Assembly (NCBI GenBank): GCA_003427395.1 | Contig: BFEA01000774.1 | Span: forward strand, 178,943-208,327 | DNA from: Chara braunii | Taxonomy: Eukaryota > Streptophyta > Charophyceae > Charales > Characeae | Length of the DNA stretch: 29,385 nt | Reading direction: 5' to 3' | Program-made: the position numbers and the translations under genes | In this document: piece by piece, positions 21,301-25,160 of the stretch | Numbering within the stretch: position 1 is the stretch's first letter | Layout of the letters: every line of letters begins with the position of its first letter | The notes under the pieces: model-generated | Databases searched by the model: none | What the model was told of the DNA's origin: nothing | What the model saw: the letters and a program-made list of their open reading frames with translations, nothing else

Positions 21301-22205
21301 TCAGCCCGCATGATTTATTCGTGCATCCACCGATGGCCGTTCAGGCAGACAATAGGGGGCAGATTGAGGGTAGCCACAGGTGATCAATGAATGAATAGAG
21401 GAGCTTGTTTTTTTTCTACGGTCGACCCTGCAAGGAATTGAACCGGCGATCTCTGGCTCAACAACTGGATGCCTTAATCGCATAGAGAGGAACGGATGCG
21501 CCAAAAGAAGAGGATACATGGAAGGGAGAGGAAATACGCTAAATGTGTTCACAGTGGCACTGTTTCAAAAGTAGTACTCATCACAGCCTCCATCCGGAAT
21601 TGCTGTGAAACCTACCTTCAGGCCCCTTGAATACATGTGTCTTTTGTTTTTATTCCATTCTATTTTTGCCCCTTGGAGGCTTGGATGCATTTCTCAGAAG
21701 GGAGGAGGGGGGGGGGGGGGGGGGGGGGGACTCAGAGGGGATGGGATACCACAACAGTTTAAATGACAAAAGATGGAGCCAACACTTTTTTTCACCTTTG
21801 ATGTTCTTCCTGAGGTCGACACAGGGCAAAAAGCTAAATCCCGTAACAAAAAAAAAGAAGCTAATCCCGTTAAAAAAAAAAAAGATAATCCCTTTAAAGA
21901 GAGTCGAAAGTTCTCTAAACATTTATCTCCACATCGTCAAGTCTAATGATGAGTCAGTGATGACCCTAAATTCACAGCAACTCACTCACACTGCAAACCA
22001 ATCAGATGCACAATTGAAGAGCACACTGAATGCTATCCCCTTAAAAGTTAAAATCCATGCTAAAAAAGGAAGTAGCTTGAGCACAGGTGAGGCCAACCTT
22101 CCTCATCCTTCTCTTCTGCTTTGCCGTCAGACCATGCTTCTCTTCCTGAGCAATGGCAGCAGCATAGAAGGCATCACCGTCATCCACTTCATCAATCTCC
22201 TCGAC
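525..22205 (-). CDS. ATRX: ATRX-like SNF2 chromatin remodeler, 15 exons, both ends missing
   Basis: Seen: 15 minus-strand exons (22098-22205, 20287-20499, 18598-19779, 16370-16704, 13653-13740, 13066-12866, 10881-10762, 9203-9037, 7346-7199, 6033-5881, 5697-5642, 4757-4439, 3735-3570, 2039-1984, 760-525) join in frame to 1182 codons plus two bases, all with GT..AG introns. Domain order is N-terminal block, acidic/basic linker, ADD (GATA-like plus PHD-like fingers), basic bridge, then SNF2 motifs I, Ia, II, III and IV. Known of the family: ATRX is a nuclear ATPase that reads histone H3 tails through ADD and, with partners such as DAXX/HIRA-type chaperones, supports H3.3 deposition in heterochromatin and repeats. 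Missing: the first exon(s) with the start codon, and helicase motifs V-VI plus the C-terminus. Best match by eye is plant ATRX/CHR20. Alternatives in the Rad54/ARIP4 group are unlikely because of the ADD domain. I see no promoter or polyadenylation site for it in the window. Confidence 0.94.
1264..1865 (+). repeat. Tandem tRNA-like (B-box) repeat cluster with GAATTCGAATTC
   Basis: Units share CCAATTAGGGACAATCAAGTGGCATTA (1275; variant at 1418), then GAATTCGAATTCGAAGAC (about 1349, 1483; variant 1646), then CTGAGTTNGA.TCC.GA.GGAATC..ATAAG (about 1372, 1524, 1827). The last phrase carries the RNA polymerase III B box (GTTCGAATCC). An isolated copy lies near 151-190. Probably a tRNA-derived SINE or a satellite made from one. 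Confidence 0.6.
1695..1778. mobile_element. MITE-like palindromic element, 84 bp
   Basis: TACCGTCTTCACCCGAATAT at the left, CTATTCGGATGAAGACCGTA at the right: inverted ends with TA termini. It lies inside the B-box repeat cluster, so it inserted there later or co-duplicated. Confidence 0.75.
1984..2039 (-). CDS. ATRX: ATRX exon 14: 56-bp acidic linker exon
   Basis: Not visible as a long ORF, but it is the only segment I found between exons 13 and 15 that takes phase 1 in and gives phase 0 out. Acceptor tttgttcag|ATGGAA, donor CAGAG|GTAGGA. It encodes D(split)[18 protein letters not shown], a flexible acidic linker like the one between IWNHP and the WWQD block in plant ATRX. Homology is weak because the linker is variable; the phase and splice sites are the main support. 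Confidence 0.72.
2395..2640. repeat. (TGAT)n-type imperfect microsatellite, about 245 bp
   Basis: TGAT/TGATT units with frequent GATTGATT, GATAGATA and TTGCTTGA interruptions. Confidence 0.96.
2785..2805 (+). repeat. Poly(A) run, 21 bases
   Basis: Uninterrupted A run; could be the tail of a retroposed sequence, but the upstream part is not recognised. Confidence 0.9.
3424..3494. mobile_element. MITE-like element, left half only
   Basis: TACCGTCTTCCCCCGAGCATAACGCACCCTCG.. with GAACGTACATAAGCAAGCTTTTCGG, close to the 10091 copy. The right inverted end is absent. Confidence 0.65.
3570..3735 (-). CDS. ATRX: ATRX exon 13: IWNHPDVL and acidic/basic insert
   Basis: 166 bp, phase 0 in, phase 1 out. 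Acceptor gctgaccag|ATTTGG, donor CAAAG|GTACTC (an internal C|GTAAGA would also be phase 1). [20 protein letters not shown] is the conserved 'IWNHP' helix, followed by [18 protein letters not shown] and a terminal [10 protein letters not shown] basic cluster. This is the family's variable acidic insert in the second helicase lobe. Confidence 0.93.
4114..4180. mobile_element. MITE-like element, left half only
   Basis: TACCGTCTTCCCCTGAACACAAC then ATGAATGTATACAA, as in the full copy at 10091. I see no matching right end. Confidence 0.6.
4304..4426 (+). repeat. Polypurine tract (GGAGAAGAAAA)n
   Basis: About 120 bases with only three or four pyrimidines, in irregular GGAGAAGAAAA-type units. In the ATRX pre-mRNA it is a C/U tract lying 12 bases past the exon 12 donor. 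It generates a Lys/Glu-rich plus-strand shadow frame. Confidence 0.95.
4439..4757 (-). CDS. ATRX: ATRX exon 12: post-motif III helicase linker
   Basis: 319 bp: one base completing Arg, then 106 codons ending in phase 0. Acceptor tgatgcag|GTTCCA, unusual donor [32 protein letters not shown], then [20 protein letters not shown] and [21 protein letters not shown]. This is the ATRX-specific 'F.NPI.NGQ..DS...DV..MK.R.H.L...L.G.VQR.D....... LPPK' region that precedes the second RecA lobe. The exon 13 start (IWNHPDVL) fits directly after SLAK, so the weak-looking donor is supported by homology. Confidence 0.95.
4758..5641 (-). other. ATRX intron 11 (884 bp)
   Basis: Has a GC-rich stretch with Pro/Gly-rich shadows (5100-5320), a dispersed A-rich repeat (4935-5085) and a hairpin-prone GC block (4860-4915, with GCCCGGGTACCCTCCCGGGC). 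No coding sequence required. Confidence 0.85.
4935..5085. repeat. Dispersed A-rich repeat
   Basis: Inverted relative of 8640-8930, sharing the 'CAAACAACTTTTGGCTGAGGGCCACCTCGAAATT' core with some differences. Also similar to 17550-17640. Confidence 0.6.
5642..5697 (-). CDS. ATRX: ATRX exon 11: 56-bp small exon
   Basis: Acceptor ttgtcag|ATGGTG, donor AAACAG|GTAAGC; phase 0 in, 2 out. The peptide [18 protein letters not shown] matches the family's 'MVNFI.E..LG...EFRNRF', the stretch right after motif III. The split Arg codon with exon 12 restores 'FRNRF'. Confidence 0.95.
5698..5880 (-). other. ATRX intron 10 (183 bp)
   Basis: The shortest intron in the gene. No features; canonical GTAAGT donor and a CAG acceptor. 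Confidence 0.9.
5881..6033 (-). CDS. ATRX: ATRX exon 10: DEAH box (motif II) and motif III
   Basis: 51 codons, phase 0 to 0. Acceptor gctccacag|GACCCT, strong donor [29 protein letters not shown] places D10-E11-A12-H13 as the Mg/ATP-hydrolysis motif. [15 protein letters not shown] is motif III. It ends LMEYYC, as in 'NNL.EY.CMV' of the family. Animal ATRX has DEGH at motif II; DEAH agrees with the plant branch. Its first ~48 bases have been duplicated into the intron upstream. Confidence 0.97.
6163..6238 (-). pseudogene. Decayed pseudo-exon copied from the DEAH-box exon edge
   Basis: Compare 5986-6054 (exon 10 start plus intron) with 6163-6236: both read CTTGATC.TGTG...TGCATCGCA/TTCATCGCA then .TCAAC.TGTCA, and in the intron AAAGTCGCATTAC. 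The copy keeps the acceptor-like TTTCTTTGCAG and an alignable L-x-C-D-x-x-H-x-I-K, but the DEAH box has become DAVH and an extra base breaks the frame. It cannot supply a working motif II. Confidence 0.8.
6600..6988. repeat. Direct duplication, 281-bp offset
   Basis: GAGGATGGATTGATGCATC.. to GGGGTGCTTGTGAG occurs at 6600-6705 and 6881-6988 with few changes. A different purine-rich segment lies between. Confidence 0.93.
6989..7162. repeat. Tandem duplication, about 91-bp period
   Basis: CTGCAGGTAGAGA.T.T..AGGCCTTC.ATAA.A at 6989 recurs from 7080 as CTGAAGGTAGAGAATGTCGAGGCCTTC; both end near GACACTT.ATGAT. Confidence 0.8.
7199..7346 (-). CDS. ATRX: ATRX exon 9: block between motifs Ia and II
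   Basis: 148 bp: one base completing Arg, then 49 codons ending in phase 0. Acceptor gttgtttcag|AAATAA (the TAA TAA run is out of frame), donor [25 protein letters not shown] then [20 protein letters not shown] and [17 protein letters not shown]. This is the family's 'R...L..W...GGVMI.GY...RNL..GRNVK' block. It is the segment that links motif Ia to the DEAH box in exon 10. Confidence 0.96.
7714..8050. repeat. Tandem duplication, 204-bp period, with (CT)30 between
   Basis: CTGTGTAGCTCAAATAACTGATGAGGTG... at 7714 recurs from 7918 as CTGTGCGTAGCTCAACTAACTGATGAGGTG..., both running to 'GTGAACTCTCT' or 'ATGAACTCTCT'. The second copy lacks about 20 bases and its CT tract has not expanded. Confidence 0.95.
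7861..7919. repeat. (CT)n microsatellite, 59 bp
   Basis: Pure TC/CT repeat. Confidence 0.98.
8056..8153. repeat. Poly(C), (CA)n and (CG)n compound tract
   Basis: C14-type run, then CACACA..., CGCGCG..., CACACA..., then another C11-type run. Alternating purine/pyrimidine stretches of this kind can adopt Z-DNA. Confidence 0.9.
8387..8492 (+). repeat. G-rich tract with many G5-G8 runs
   Basis: More than eight runs of five or more G separated by 3-7 bases (for example TATAGGGGGGGTATAGGGGGCG). It fits the G-quadruplex pattern many times over on the plus strand; the ATRX transcript carries the C-rich complement. Confidence 0.9.
8640..8930. repeat. Dispersed repeat with internal duplication of about 110 bp
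   Basis: CAACTC(C/A)AATTTGGCTTCAAATCTCAA is followed by GGTGGCCCTCCGTACAAAGTTGTTTGTATTA, then a second, diverged round. The inverted counterpart lies at 4935-5085 (CAAACAACTTTTGGCTGAGGGCCACCTCGAAATT). Probably a decayed element; class unknown. Confidence 0.6.
9037..9203 (-). CDS. ATRX: ATRX exon 8: SNF2 motif Ia
   Basis: 167 bp, phase 0 in, phase 2 out. Acceptor ttgtacag|GTGATA, donor [28 protein letters not shown] then [21 protein letters not shown], the family's motif Ia (T-L-I-V-x-P-x-N-x-x-x-N-W). It ends [10 protein letters not shown] and joins to exon 9 through a split Arg codon. Matches plant ATRX '[13 protein letters not shown]'. Confidence 0.96.
9236..9390. repeat. Tandem duplication, 81-bp period
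   Basis: AGCAGCGTAGTCAAGTCGGATCGCTAGAA at about 9251 recurs with changes at 9332; both are followed by a copy of ATGGGTGCTG.TG. Confidence 0.8.
10091..10199. mobile_element. MITE-like palindromic element, best-preserved copy, 109 bp
   Basis: TACCGTCTTCCCCCGAACAT at the left and GTGTTCGGGGGAAGACGGTA at the right: an essentially perfect 17-base inverted end. The interior CCTAAAAATGAATGTATACAAGC is shared with half-copies at 3424 and 4114. Transcribed RNA would fold into a long stem. Confidence 0.8.
10762..10881 (-). CDS. ATRX: ATRX exon 7: SNF2 motif I (Walker A)
   Basis: 40 codons, phase 0 to 0. Acceptor ggtgcag|GTTGAG, donor [32 protein letters not shown] leads into [17 protein letters not shown], the ATRX/Rad54-subfamily form of motif I. 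K37 and T38 of the exon are the nucleotide-binding Lys-Thr. 'GCILAH' before MGLGKT is diagnostic of the ATRX/ARIP4 branch rather than generic SNF2 (usually ..LADEMGLGKT). Confidence 0.97.
10933..10970. repeat. 12-bp tandem repeat AAACAAACGTGC, three copies
   Basis: AACAAACGTGC is repeated three times, close to the acceptor of exon 7. Confidence 0.9.
11036..11133. mobile_element. MITE-like palindromic element, 98 bp
   Basis: Left end TACCTTCTTCACCCGAAAAC, right end TATTCGGGTGAACAACGTA: inverted ends with a few mismatches. The interior carries TCTAGATACAGCAATAA, shared with the 20682 copy. TA at both termini. Confidence 0.65.
11690..11780. repeat. CTC/CAC triplet-rich tract
   Basis: (CTC)n merging into (CAC)n at about 11744-11777, preceded by TTCTTCC-rich sequence. 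It accounts for Gly- and Glu-rich open frames on the minus strand. Confidence 0.9.
12052..12396. repeat. Tandem repeat, three copies of about 114 bp
   Basis: Copies start GGTACAGAG at 12052, 12167 and 12281. Each continues ..CAGCGGTCAAGACACCAGGG, GATGAGAGAT, GTTGCTC, AAGAC(T/C)GTTGA and GGGG.CTGAAGAGG. Copies differ by about 10 percent. The minus-strand open frames that cross it reflect the repeat, not a gene. Confidence 0.95.
12866..13066 (-). CDS. ATRX: ATRX exon 6: pre-helicase region
   Basis: 67 codons, phase 0 to 0. Acceptor ttacttag|GAACGG, donor CACCAG|GTGGGC. It starts [11 protein letters not shown] (coiled/helical), passes a Gly/Ser/Glu-rich loop, then [19 protein letters not shown] and ISRHLRPHQ. 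The last part matches the family's '..VRVP.SIS..LK.HQ' segment immediately before SNF2 motif I; the terminal His-Gln takes the place of the Q-motif. Confidence 0.93.
13067..13652 (-). other. ATRX intron 5 (586 bp)
   Basis: No recognisable feature. Ends with acceptor ggttacttag. Confidence 0.85.
13653..13740 (-). CDS. ATRX: ATRX exon 5: basic bridge
   Basis: 88 bp: one base completing an Arg codon from exon 4, then 29 codons. Acceptor gctgatccag|GAGAGG, donor GAAAAG|GTAATT. The peptide [20 protein letters not shown] runs into AQKARRLEK and continues into ERQERLERL of exon 6. Plant ATRX has the same RRNIRKV..DD.L.. ..EKERQERL block between ADD and the helicase. This conservation confirms that exon 5 is real despite its size and that exon 4 joins it directly. 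Confidence 0.93.
13948..14057. mobile_element. MITE-like palindromic element, 110 bp
   Basis: Begins TACCGTCCTCAGCCGA and ends TTCGGGGGAAGACGGTA, which are near-perfect inverted ends; TA sits at each terminus. The interior shares AAATACAGCCA with the copy at 10091. Stowaway-like in form (small, TA at the ends), with no coding capacity. Confidence 0.7.
14262..15080 (+). mobile_element. LTR-like / non-autonomous element, copy A
   Basis: A GC-rich block homologous to 23960-24895 in inverted orientation. Matching landmarks in order: TGTTCTGGGCT, GCCCGCC(C/G)TAAGTGA.GGCGGGCC, GCCCTGGGCAC, TGTGAGGCCGACA, GGCCATAGCCGGG, ACC TGGTG, and GGTCGGCATTGGTG.TGAC. Many positions differ, so it is old. No protein gene inside. 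Near the right end a minus-strand splice-donor-like site (CACCAG|GTATGTG, about 14960-14975) is conserved in copy B. It could be a solo LTR or a TRIM-like element; terminal repeats and target duplications are not resolved. Confidence 0.5.
15418..15930. repeat. Loose tandem repeats with CA microsatellites
   Basis: The phrase GTTCACCTACAGAGC(C/T)ATG, then CATGGAACA, then CACCC(A/T)GGA or CACCCAGAAGAGAGGAG, then (CA)n occurs twice (15419-15575 and 15719-15858). Partial copies of the TCACCTAC..AGCCAT phrase lie at 15628 and 15899. Confidence 0.65.
16370..16704 (-). CDS. ATRX: ATRX exon 4: PHD-like half of the ADD domain
   Basis: 335 bp, starts phase 0 (acceptor gaccgtgtag|GATGAC) and ends in phase 2 (CCTAG|GTGAGA). 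The eight zinc ligands are all Cys: C8, C11 (CRWC), C20, C23 (CDRC), C28, C31 (CYNC), C58 and C61 (CYVC). The spacing fits the ATRX ADD PHD finger, which in the family binds the H3 tail unmethylated at K4 and trimethylated at K9. After the finger comes a helix ([18 protein letters not shown]), as in the ADD C-terminal helix, then a 16-residue acidic run ([16 protein letters not shown]). The upstream Asp-Lys-Gly-Asp-Leu-Arg joins directly to the GATA-like half in exon 3. Confidence 0.95.
16937..17121. repeat. Tandem duplication, 110-bp period, two copies
   Basis: GTTGTAAGGTAACGCTGTTG...CAATCTAAC at 16937 recurs at 17047 as GTTGTCAGGTAAGGCTGTTT...CAATCTAAC, with about ten substitutions over 75 bp. 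Confidence 0.85.
17121..17430. repeat. CA / CCCA simple-sequence tract, about 310 bp
   Basis: Pure (AC)n at the start (17121-17154), then interspersed CCCA, CACG and CATA units. All open frames here (Cys/Val- or His/Thr/Pro-rich) are artefacts. Confidence 0.95.
17490..17780. repeat. Dispersed A-rich repeat with GC-rich neighbour
   Basis: Shares phrases such as GAACAACTTTTGCCT and repeated A-runs with 4935-5085 (same orientation) and, inverted, with 8640-8930. A very GC-rich segment (17820-17900) flanks it, as GC-rich segments flank the other two copies. Likely an old, unclassified transposable element. Confidence 0.45.
18288..18355. repeat. (GT)n followed by (GA)n microsatellite
   Basis: About 36 bases of GT then about 32 bases of GA, uninterrupted. 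It creates artificial His/Thr and Ser/Leu open frames. Confidence 0.97.
18598..19779 (-). CDS. ATRX: ATRX exon 3: acidic/basic linker, SIM-like motif, GATA-like half of ADD
   Basis: 394 codons, phase 0 to 0. Acceptor gcccaacag|TCAGTTGAG, donor CATGGCAG|GTGAAT. Residues 20-160 are rich in Asp, Glu, Gly and Tyr. Residues 137-144 (RRAKRKRV) and 320-330 (RQRR followed by six Lys) look like nuclear localisation signals. Residues 150-157, VIVLSDDE (19309-19332), are a textbook SUMO-interacting motif: hydrophobic core plus acidic flank. The end holds the first zinc finger of ADD: C355-x2-C358, then [13 protein letters not shown] with C378-x2-C381, closely matching the ATRX GATA-like finger. This is the longest exon. 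The middle is low-complexity and would diverge fast. An in-frame ORF continues past the donor into a GT/GA microsatellite and is not coding. Confidence 0.92.
19309..19332 (-). other. SUMO-interacting-like motif VIVLSDDE in ATRX
   Basis: Hydrophobic VIVL followed by SDDED matches the family consensus of SIMs with a phosphorylatable Ser and acidic tail. Known: SUMO/SIM contacts help bring several chromatin regulators to nuclear bodies. Binding here is inference. Confidence 0.6.
19780..20286 (-). other. ATRX intron 2 (507 bp)
   Basis: Contains a degenerate second copy (about 19857-19917) of the exon 3 5' edge and the adjoining intron (about 19756-19812). Otherwise I see no feature. The plus-strand open frame across it is spurious. 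Confidence 0.8.
20287..20499 (-). CDS. ATRX: ATRX exon 2: basic linker
   Basis: 71 codons, phase 0 to 0. Acceptor tatgcag|AGG, donor CACAG|GTAAGG. The peptide is highly charged: it opens [19 protein letters not shown] and contains [13 protein letters not shown], a likely nuclear localisation signal. It is rich in Gln, Arg and Asn near its end ([19 protein letters not shown]). Plant ATRX has a comparable Lys/Arg block directly after the VEEIEEID segment. No enzymatic motif. The frame joins cleanly to exons 1 and 3. Confidence 0.88.
20682..20794. mobile_element. MITE-like palindrome, diverged copy
   Basis: The left end TACTGTCGTCACCCGAAGAG and the right end TAGGGTGAAGATAAGGT match, with substitutions, the inverted ends TACCGTCTTCNCCCGA of the family seen at 1695, 10091, 11036 and 13948. 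The middle contains the family's 'CCAGATGCAGCGATAA' segment. Confidence 0.6.
21072..21150 (+). pseudogene. U6 snRNA retropseudogene
   Basis: The segment contains CATCCG, AAATTGGAACGATACAGAG, GGCCCCTGCGCAAGGATGAC and CGAGAAATGGTTCAAA in U6 order. These are the U6 core, the internal stem-loop region and the plant-type 3' end. Breaks: the 5' stem-loop is missing, and the stretch after ACAGAG that should read AAGATTAGCATGG is replaced by CAAGG, so the ACAGAGA box and its downstream segment are lost. An A-rich tail (21167-21183) follows about 16 bases later, pointing to LINE-type retroposition. It lies antisense to the ATRX gene inside intron 1. It cannot be a functional spliceosomal U6. Confidence 0.85.
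21167..21183 (+). repeat. Poly(A) tail of the U6 retrocopy
   Basis: A 17-base A run after TTCATTTATT, closely following the U6-like 3' end. Confidence 0.7.
21416..21505 (-). repeat. tRNA-related sequence, probable SINE head
   Basis: On the minus strand a B-box-like GGTTCAATTCC (21434-21444) lies downstream of a degenerate A-box-like region near CGATTAAGGC, at tRNA-like spacing. An A-rich stretch (GTAGAAAAAAAACAAG) follows immediately. The presumed acceptor-stem ends do not pair and the T-arm is mismatched, so it is not a working tRNA gene. A tRNA-derived SINE or decayed tRNA is the better reading. Confidence 0.5.
21707..21729 (+). repeat. Poly(G) run, 23 bases
   Basis: Uninterrupted G tract preceded by GGAGGAG. 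It reads as poly(C) in the ATRX pre-mRNA. Its length is likely polymorphic and prone to sequencing error. Confidence 0.95.
22098..22205 (-). CDS. ATRX: ATRX exon 1 of those visible: N-terminal conserved block
   Basis: Phase 0 exon of 36 codons. It starts after acceptor tgtctgcag and ends at an unusual donor, AAG|GTTGGC. It begins [19 protein letters not shown] and ends in a basic stretch, KQKRRMRK. Land-plant ATRX has a very similar block (GVDEVEEIEEID, followed by an 'ADAIANE'-like helix) just before its basic linker, so this is not the protein start. At least one upstream exon is needed, and I could not find it up to base 29385. Function of the block is unknown. The acceptor and frame are solid; the donor is the weaker border, but it keeps phase 0 with exon 2. 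Confidence 0.85.
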
Positions 22206-23040
22206 CTGCAGACAAAAACAAAGGTTACATAATAATATGATAATATTAAGTTATTATTAACATTCAACAGAGAGAGATGATACGATCGCCAAAAGAAAAA
22301 AAAAAAAAAAAAAACTTAGAAAAGGTGATCTGCGAATTTATTTCTGAAACGTCAAGGTAGTCACGATTCGTTTGGAAAAAAAAGGGATTAAAAAAATATA
22401 TATATTCCAAGAGAGAATGGGAGAAACCAAGTCGTCCAAGAAAGAAGTCGTAACGCACAACTGATACAAACACCCAAAGGTCCCAAACCTCATGAGAAGA
22501 AGTAACGCTGATACAGATACCCGAAGCTCATGTTTTCCCAAGAAACTTGTGTTTTCAAAAATCAGACGAGAGGAAATGTGAACATTTCACGTCTTTTCAA
22601 AGTCGAAAACAAACCGAATTAGCTGAAAATTTTCCAGAGTCGGACATTTCTGACACCAGAAAAATACTCGACAACATAGAAGCAGTCGTGCCAGTGGATA
22701 TCCGTCTGAGTCGGTGTATACAATGGCTTTTATGGCTGTGACTGACTAACTGCCATTCTTGCCCAAGAGAAGGTTAACGGAGACCCTAATTTTCAGACCA
22801 CTTGCCATGCCATTTATATGAAAACCAAAGGGTCATCTTAATCAAGCTTGCCACCAATTCGTAGAGTGGAGACCATACTAACTGCAAAAAAAAATCAAAA
22901 AAATAAAAATAAAAAACATATAAAACAGCAAGGCAAAAGTGCATTTTCATGAAATTTCACCAACATCTCAATTTCAGAAATCTTGAGAAATTTCAGAAAT
23001 CTTAACAGAGGAAATTCCAATTCTCCAAATGACACAAAAT
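22206..23040. other. Region upstream of the first visible exon, no gene seen
   Basis: A/T-rich, with A-runs near 22295 and 22885. It should be intron of ATRX, because exon 1 starts with an acceptor, but I found no convincing upstream exon. Confidence 0.6.
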
Positions 23041-23041
23041 T

Positions 23042-23078
23042 NGGNNNACNCCAACNTNNAANNAAAANAANAANAGGN
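23042..23078. other. Ambiguous bases (N) and assembly weak spot
   Basis: Fourteen N positions scattered through 37 bases, followed by a 24-base A run. Low-quality sequence or a collapsed low-complexity tract. Confidence 0.98.
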
Positions 23079-23454
23079 AAAAAAAAAAAAAAAAAAAAAA
23101 AACATAAAATTTTACCCCGAAAGTTTTTGTGGAGCCCGATTTTCACTGCGCATCAAGTTTTGCCAAACTACTGAGTAACACATTAAAACCACCACTACCT
23201 CCGATCCTGTTTTGCCGAGCCTGATTTTCACTGCGCACCAAGTTTTGTCGAGCCTGGGTCCCATCGTATTTTCTTTTCTGGTACTCACGGCAGCTACATC
23301 CGAAAAAGAACCGAAAAAAAAAGAAAAGATGCAAAAACAGAAACTTCCCTAACGCCGTCGTAGCCATCAGATGACCAGATGCATTCTATGAGGTGGTGAG
23401 ACTGTCCCTCAGCGAGGGCGTCTGTTCTCATGAAAAACAAATGAAGAACAAGAA

Positions 23455-23690
23455 AAAAAAGTTGAAAGAACTTCCCTTATGCTGTTATCGCGGTCCGATA
23501 CAGAACGCCACAGTGCTGATGTGAGTATGTCGTGAGTGAGGCAGTTACCTGCCCCCCGTGGAATCCGCCCTGCCTCACTGGCAGAGCACAAAAAGAAAAT
23601 GAAAACCAGGAAAACAAAAATCGAAACATAAGCAATCACAATCCACACATACTGGCCCCATACATTCCTCAAGTCATCGGTATCACTTCC
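23455..23690 (+). repeat. Dispersed direct repeat, copy 1
   Basis: CTTATGCTGTTATCGCGGTC..GATACAGAA, GTGAGTATGTCGTGAGTGAGGC, GTTACCTGCCCCCCGTGGAA, CCGCCCTGCCTC.CTGGCAG, then A-rich sequence and CATACATTCCTCAAG. Copy 2 lies at 28085-28325 in the same order and orientation; a shorter relative is at 27180-27310. Class unknown. Confidence 0.85.
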
Positions 23691-23959
23691 ACCCATACAT
23701 GTGGCGCACCACGTGCGTGCAAGTTCCGCACGTGCACTGCATAGCGCATGCGCACACATGCACGCGGACGTGATGCGGCGCAATTAGGAATGGCAAGGAA
23801 TATGAGCGAGAGCGATAGACAGAAAACCAAGTTGCATAATCACGAAGTAGTCCAAGCAGAGAGCACAATGCTCAAAAGATACCATCCATATAAGAGCAAT
23901 ACAATGAACTCGAGTGCCAATGCCCACGCTCTCTAGTCACACCAACACTGTATCCAATG

Positions 23960-24895
23960 CCGCCCCTACTGTCTGGCGCCCAGCGCCCAGCCTAAACTAC
24001 TCAGCCTATCTATCCTATCTACGTTCATGCGACTAGATCACATCGAAGTTGAAGACCAATGTATGTGACGTCATCACCAATGCCGACCACCAGCATACAC
24101 CAGGTACGTTCTCTCTCCTCCACTCGTCACCCCTTGATCCCTTCTATATGCACCTCCTACCCGAAGACCACCATCGCCATCAGCTGCACCCGCACGCTCG
24201 GCCCGGCTATGGCCCCCGTGCGCCCACTTCCACCGCCGTGCCCTCTTGCCTCTTGCGCCCGCATGCACCCTGGCCTGGCCGCAAAGCGCAGCTTCACATA
24301 GCGTAGCAGCAGCGTGGCCACATTACCTGCTCAAGCCAGAATGCCTCTGCCTGGGCAGGGCACTTCCCTTTATGGAAAGTGCGGCCTTTTGGTAGGCTGC
24401 ATGGGCCTGGCTGGACGAGTTTCCAGTAGCTTCCAGTCGGGGCCCAGTCTCTGCGCCCAGGCCCTCCTTTACTGATACGGACCTGGGCCCTCTACAGTTG
24501 GGCAATCCCAGGTGGCCCTCCAGGCTCCAAGTGTTTGCCGCACTCTCATTGGCTCGCGGTGCCTGTGTGTTGACAACGCTGCTTTCTCATTGGCCCGTGG
24601 CCGATGCATGAAGTGTCGGCCTCACACTGCGTGTGCCCAGGGCGCAACCACCCGAGCCCTGGGCTCAACTGCACATCGCAGCTGCTTCTTCTGGAAGGAG
24701 CCAGGAGAGGCTCACGTTGCTCTGTAACCAACTGGCGTGCTGCAACTGTCTGAATACCCGACAAAAGGAAAAGTGTCCAGAGTAGGCCTCTTGTGAATAT
24801 TTAGGCCCGCCATCACTTACGGCGGGCACAAGGCTTGATGGGGACCGCAGCCCAGAACACTTGCATGTCTGATAAGGGCCCCCAAAGGGCTCATT
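23960..24895 (-). mobile_element. LTR-like / non-autonomous element, copy B (inverted)
   Basis: Inverted homologue of 14262-15080. The landmarks GCCCGCCATCACTTACGGCGGGC, GTCGGCCTCACACTGCG, GCCCAGGGC, CCCGGCTATGGCC and ACCAATGCCGACCACC are shared with copy A. A plus-strand donor CACCAG|GTACGT (about 24095-24107) sits at the site equivalent to the one in copy A. The tract TGGCGCCCAGCGCC (about 23974) resembles a retroviral-type primer-binding site, but it is not at a proven LTR edge. No reverse transcriptase or integrase in the window. Confidence 0.5.
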
Positions 24896-25019
24896 CCTTA
24901 CAGAATAATAAAAAAAAGGGGCAGGCTGTGGTAACCAAATGTGTGCCTCCCTTTTGAAAATTGTAAGTGCACAGACAAAAAATAATTTGGCGCCACATCG
25001 TACTCCTCATTGGATCTAG

Positions 25020-25160
25020 TCTCCTTTCCAAAGGGTCCCCTGCAAAGAATTAGCAGGGATCCCACGCATTTGGAAGGACGTTCATCGAACTGCTGAAGGA
25101 TCACGAGCAGGCCAGCAATATAATCTGGATTCGGATTCAGGTCTGTGTTCCAAGAGTTAG
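25020..25160 (-). repeat. Dispersed repeat, inverted partner of 27765-27890
   Basis: Minus strand: ACCTGAATCCGAATCCAG, ATTATATTGCTGGCCTGCTC, GATCCCTGCTAATTC. Plus strand at 27765: ACCTGAATTTGAAGCTA, CCATATATAGCTGGCCTGCTC, GATCCTTGCTAAGTTGGCAG. Confidence 0.7.

Larger units (their letters stand above)
20500..22097 (-). other. ATRX intron 1 (1598 bp)
   Basis: Non-coding as far as I can see. It holds a 23-base G run (21707-21729), short A-rich blocks near 21850-21890, a tRNA-related sequence (21416-21505), a U6 snRNA retrocopy (21072-21150) with poly(A), a doubled ATTGCGTTTATTAAACAT unit (21004 and 21053), and a diverged MITE-like palindrome (20682-20794). The plus-strand open frame near 21627-22232 is a shadow rich in Lys/Gly from low-complexity tracts. 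Confidence 0.85.

Noticed and set aside
21416-21505. Functional tRNA gene
   Set aside because: Acceptor and T stems do not pair; A box is degenerate.
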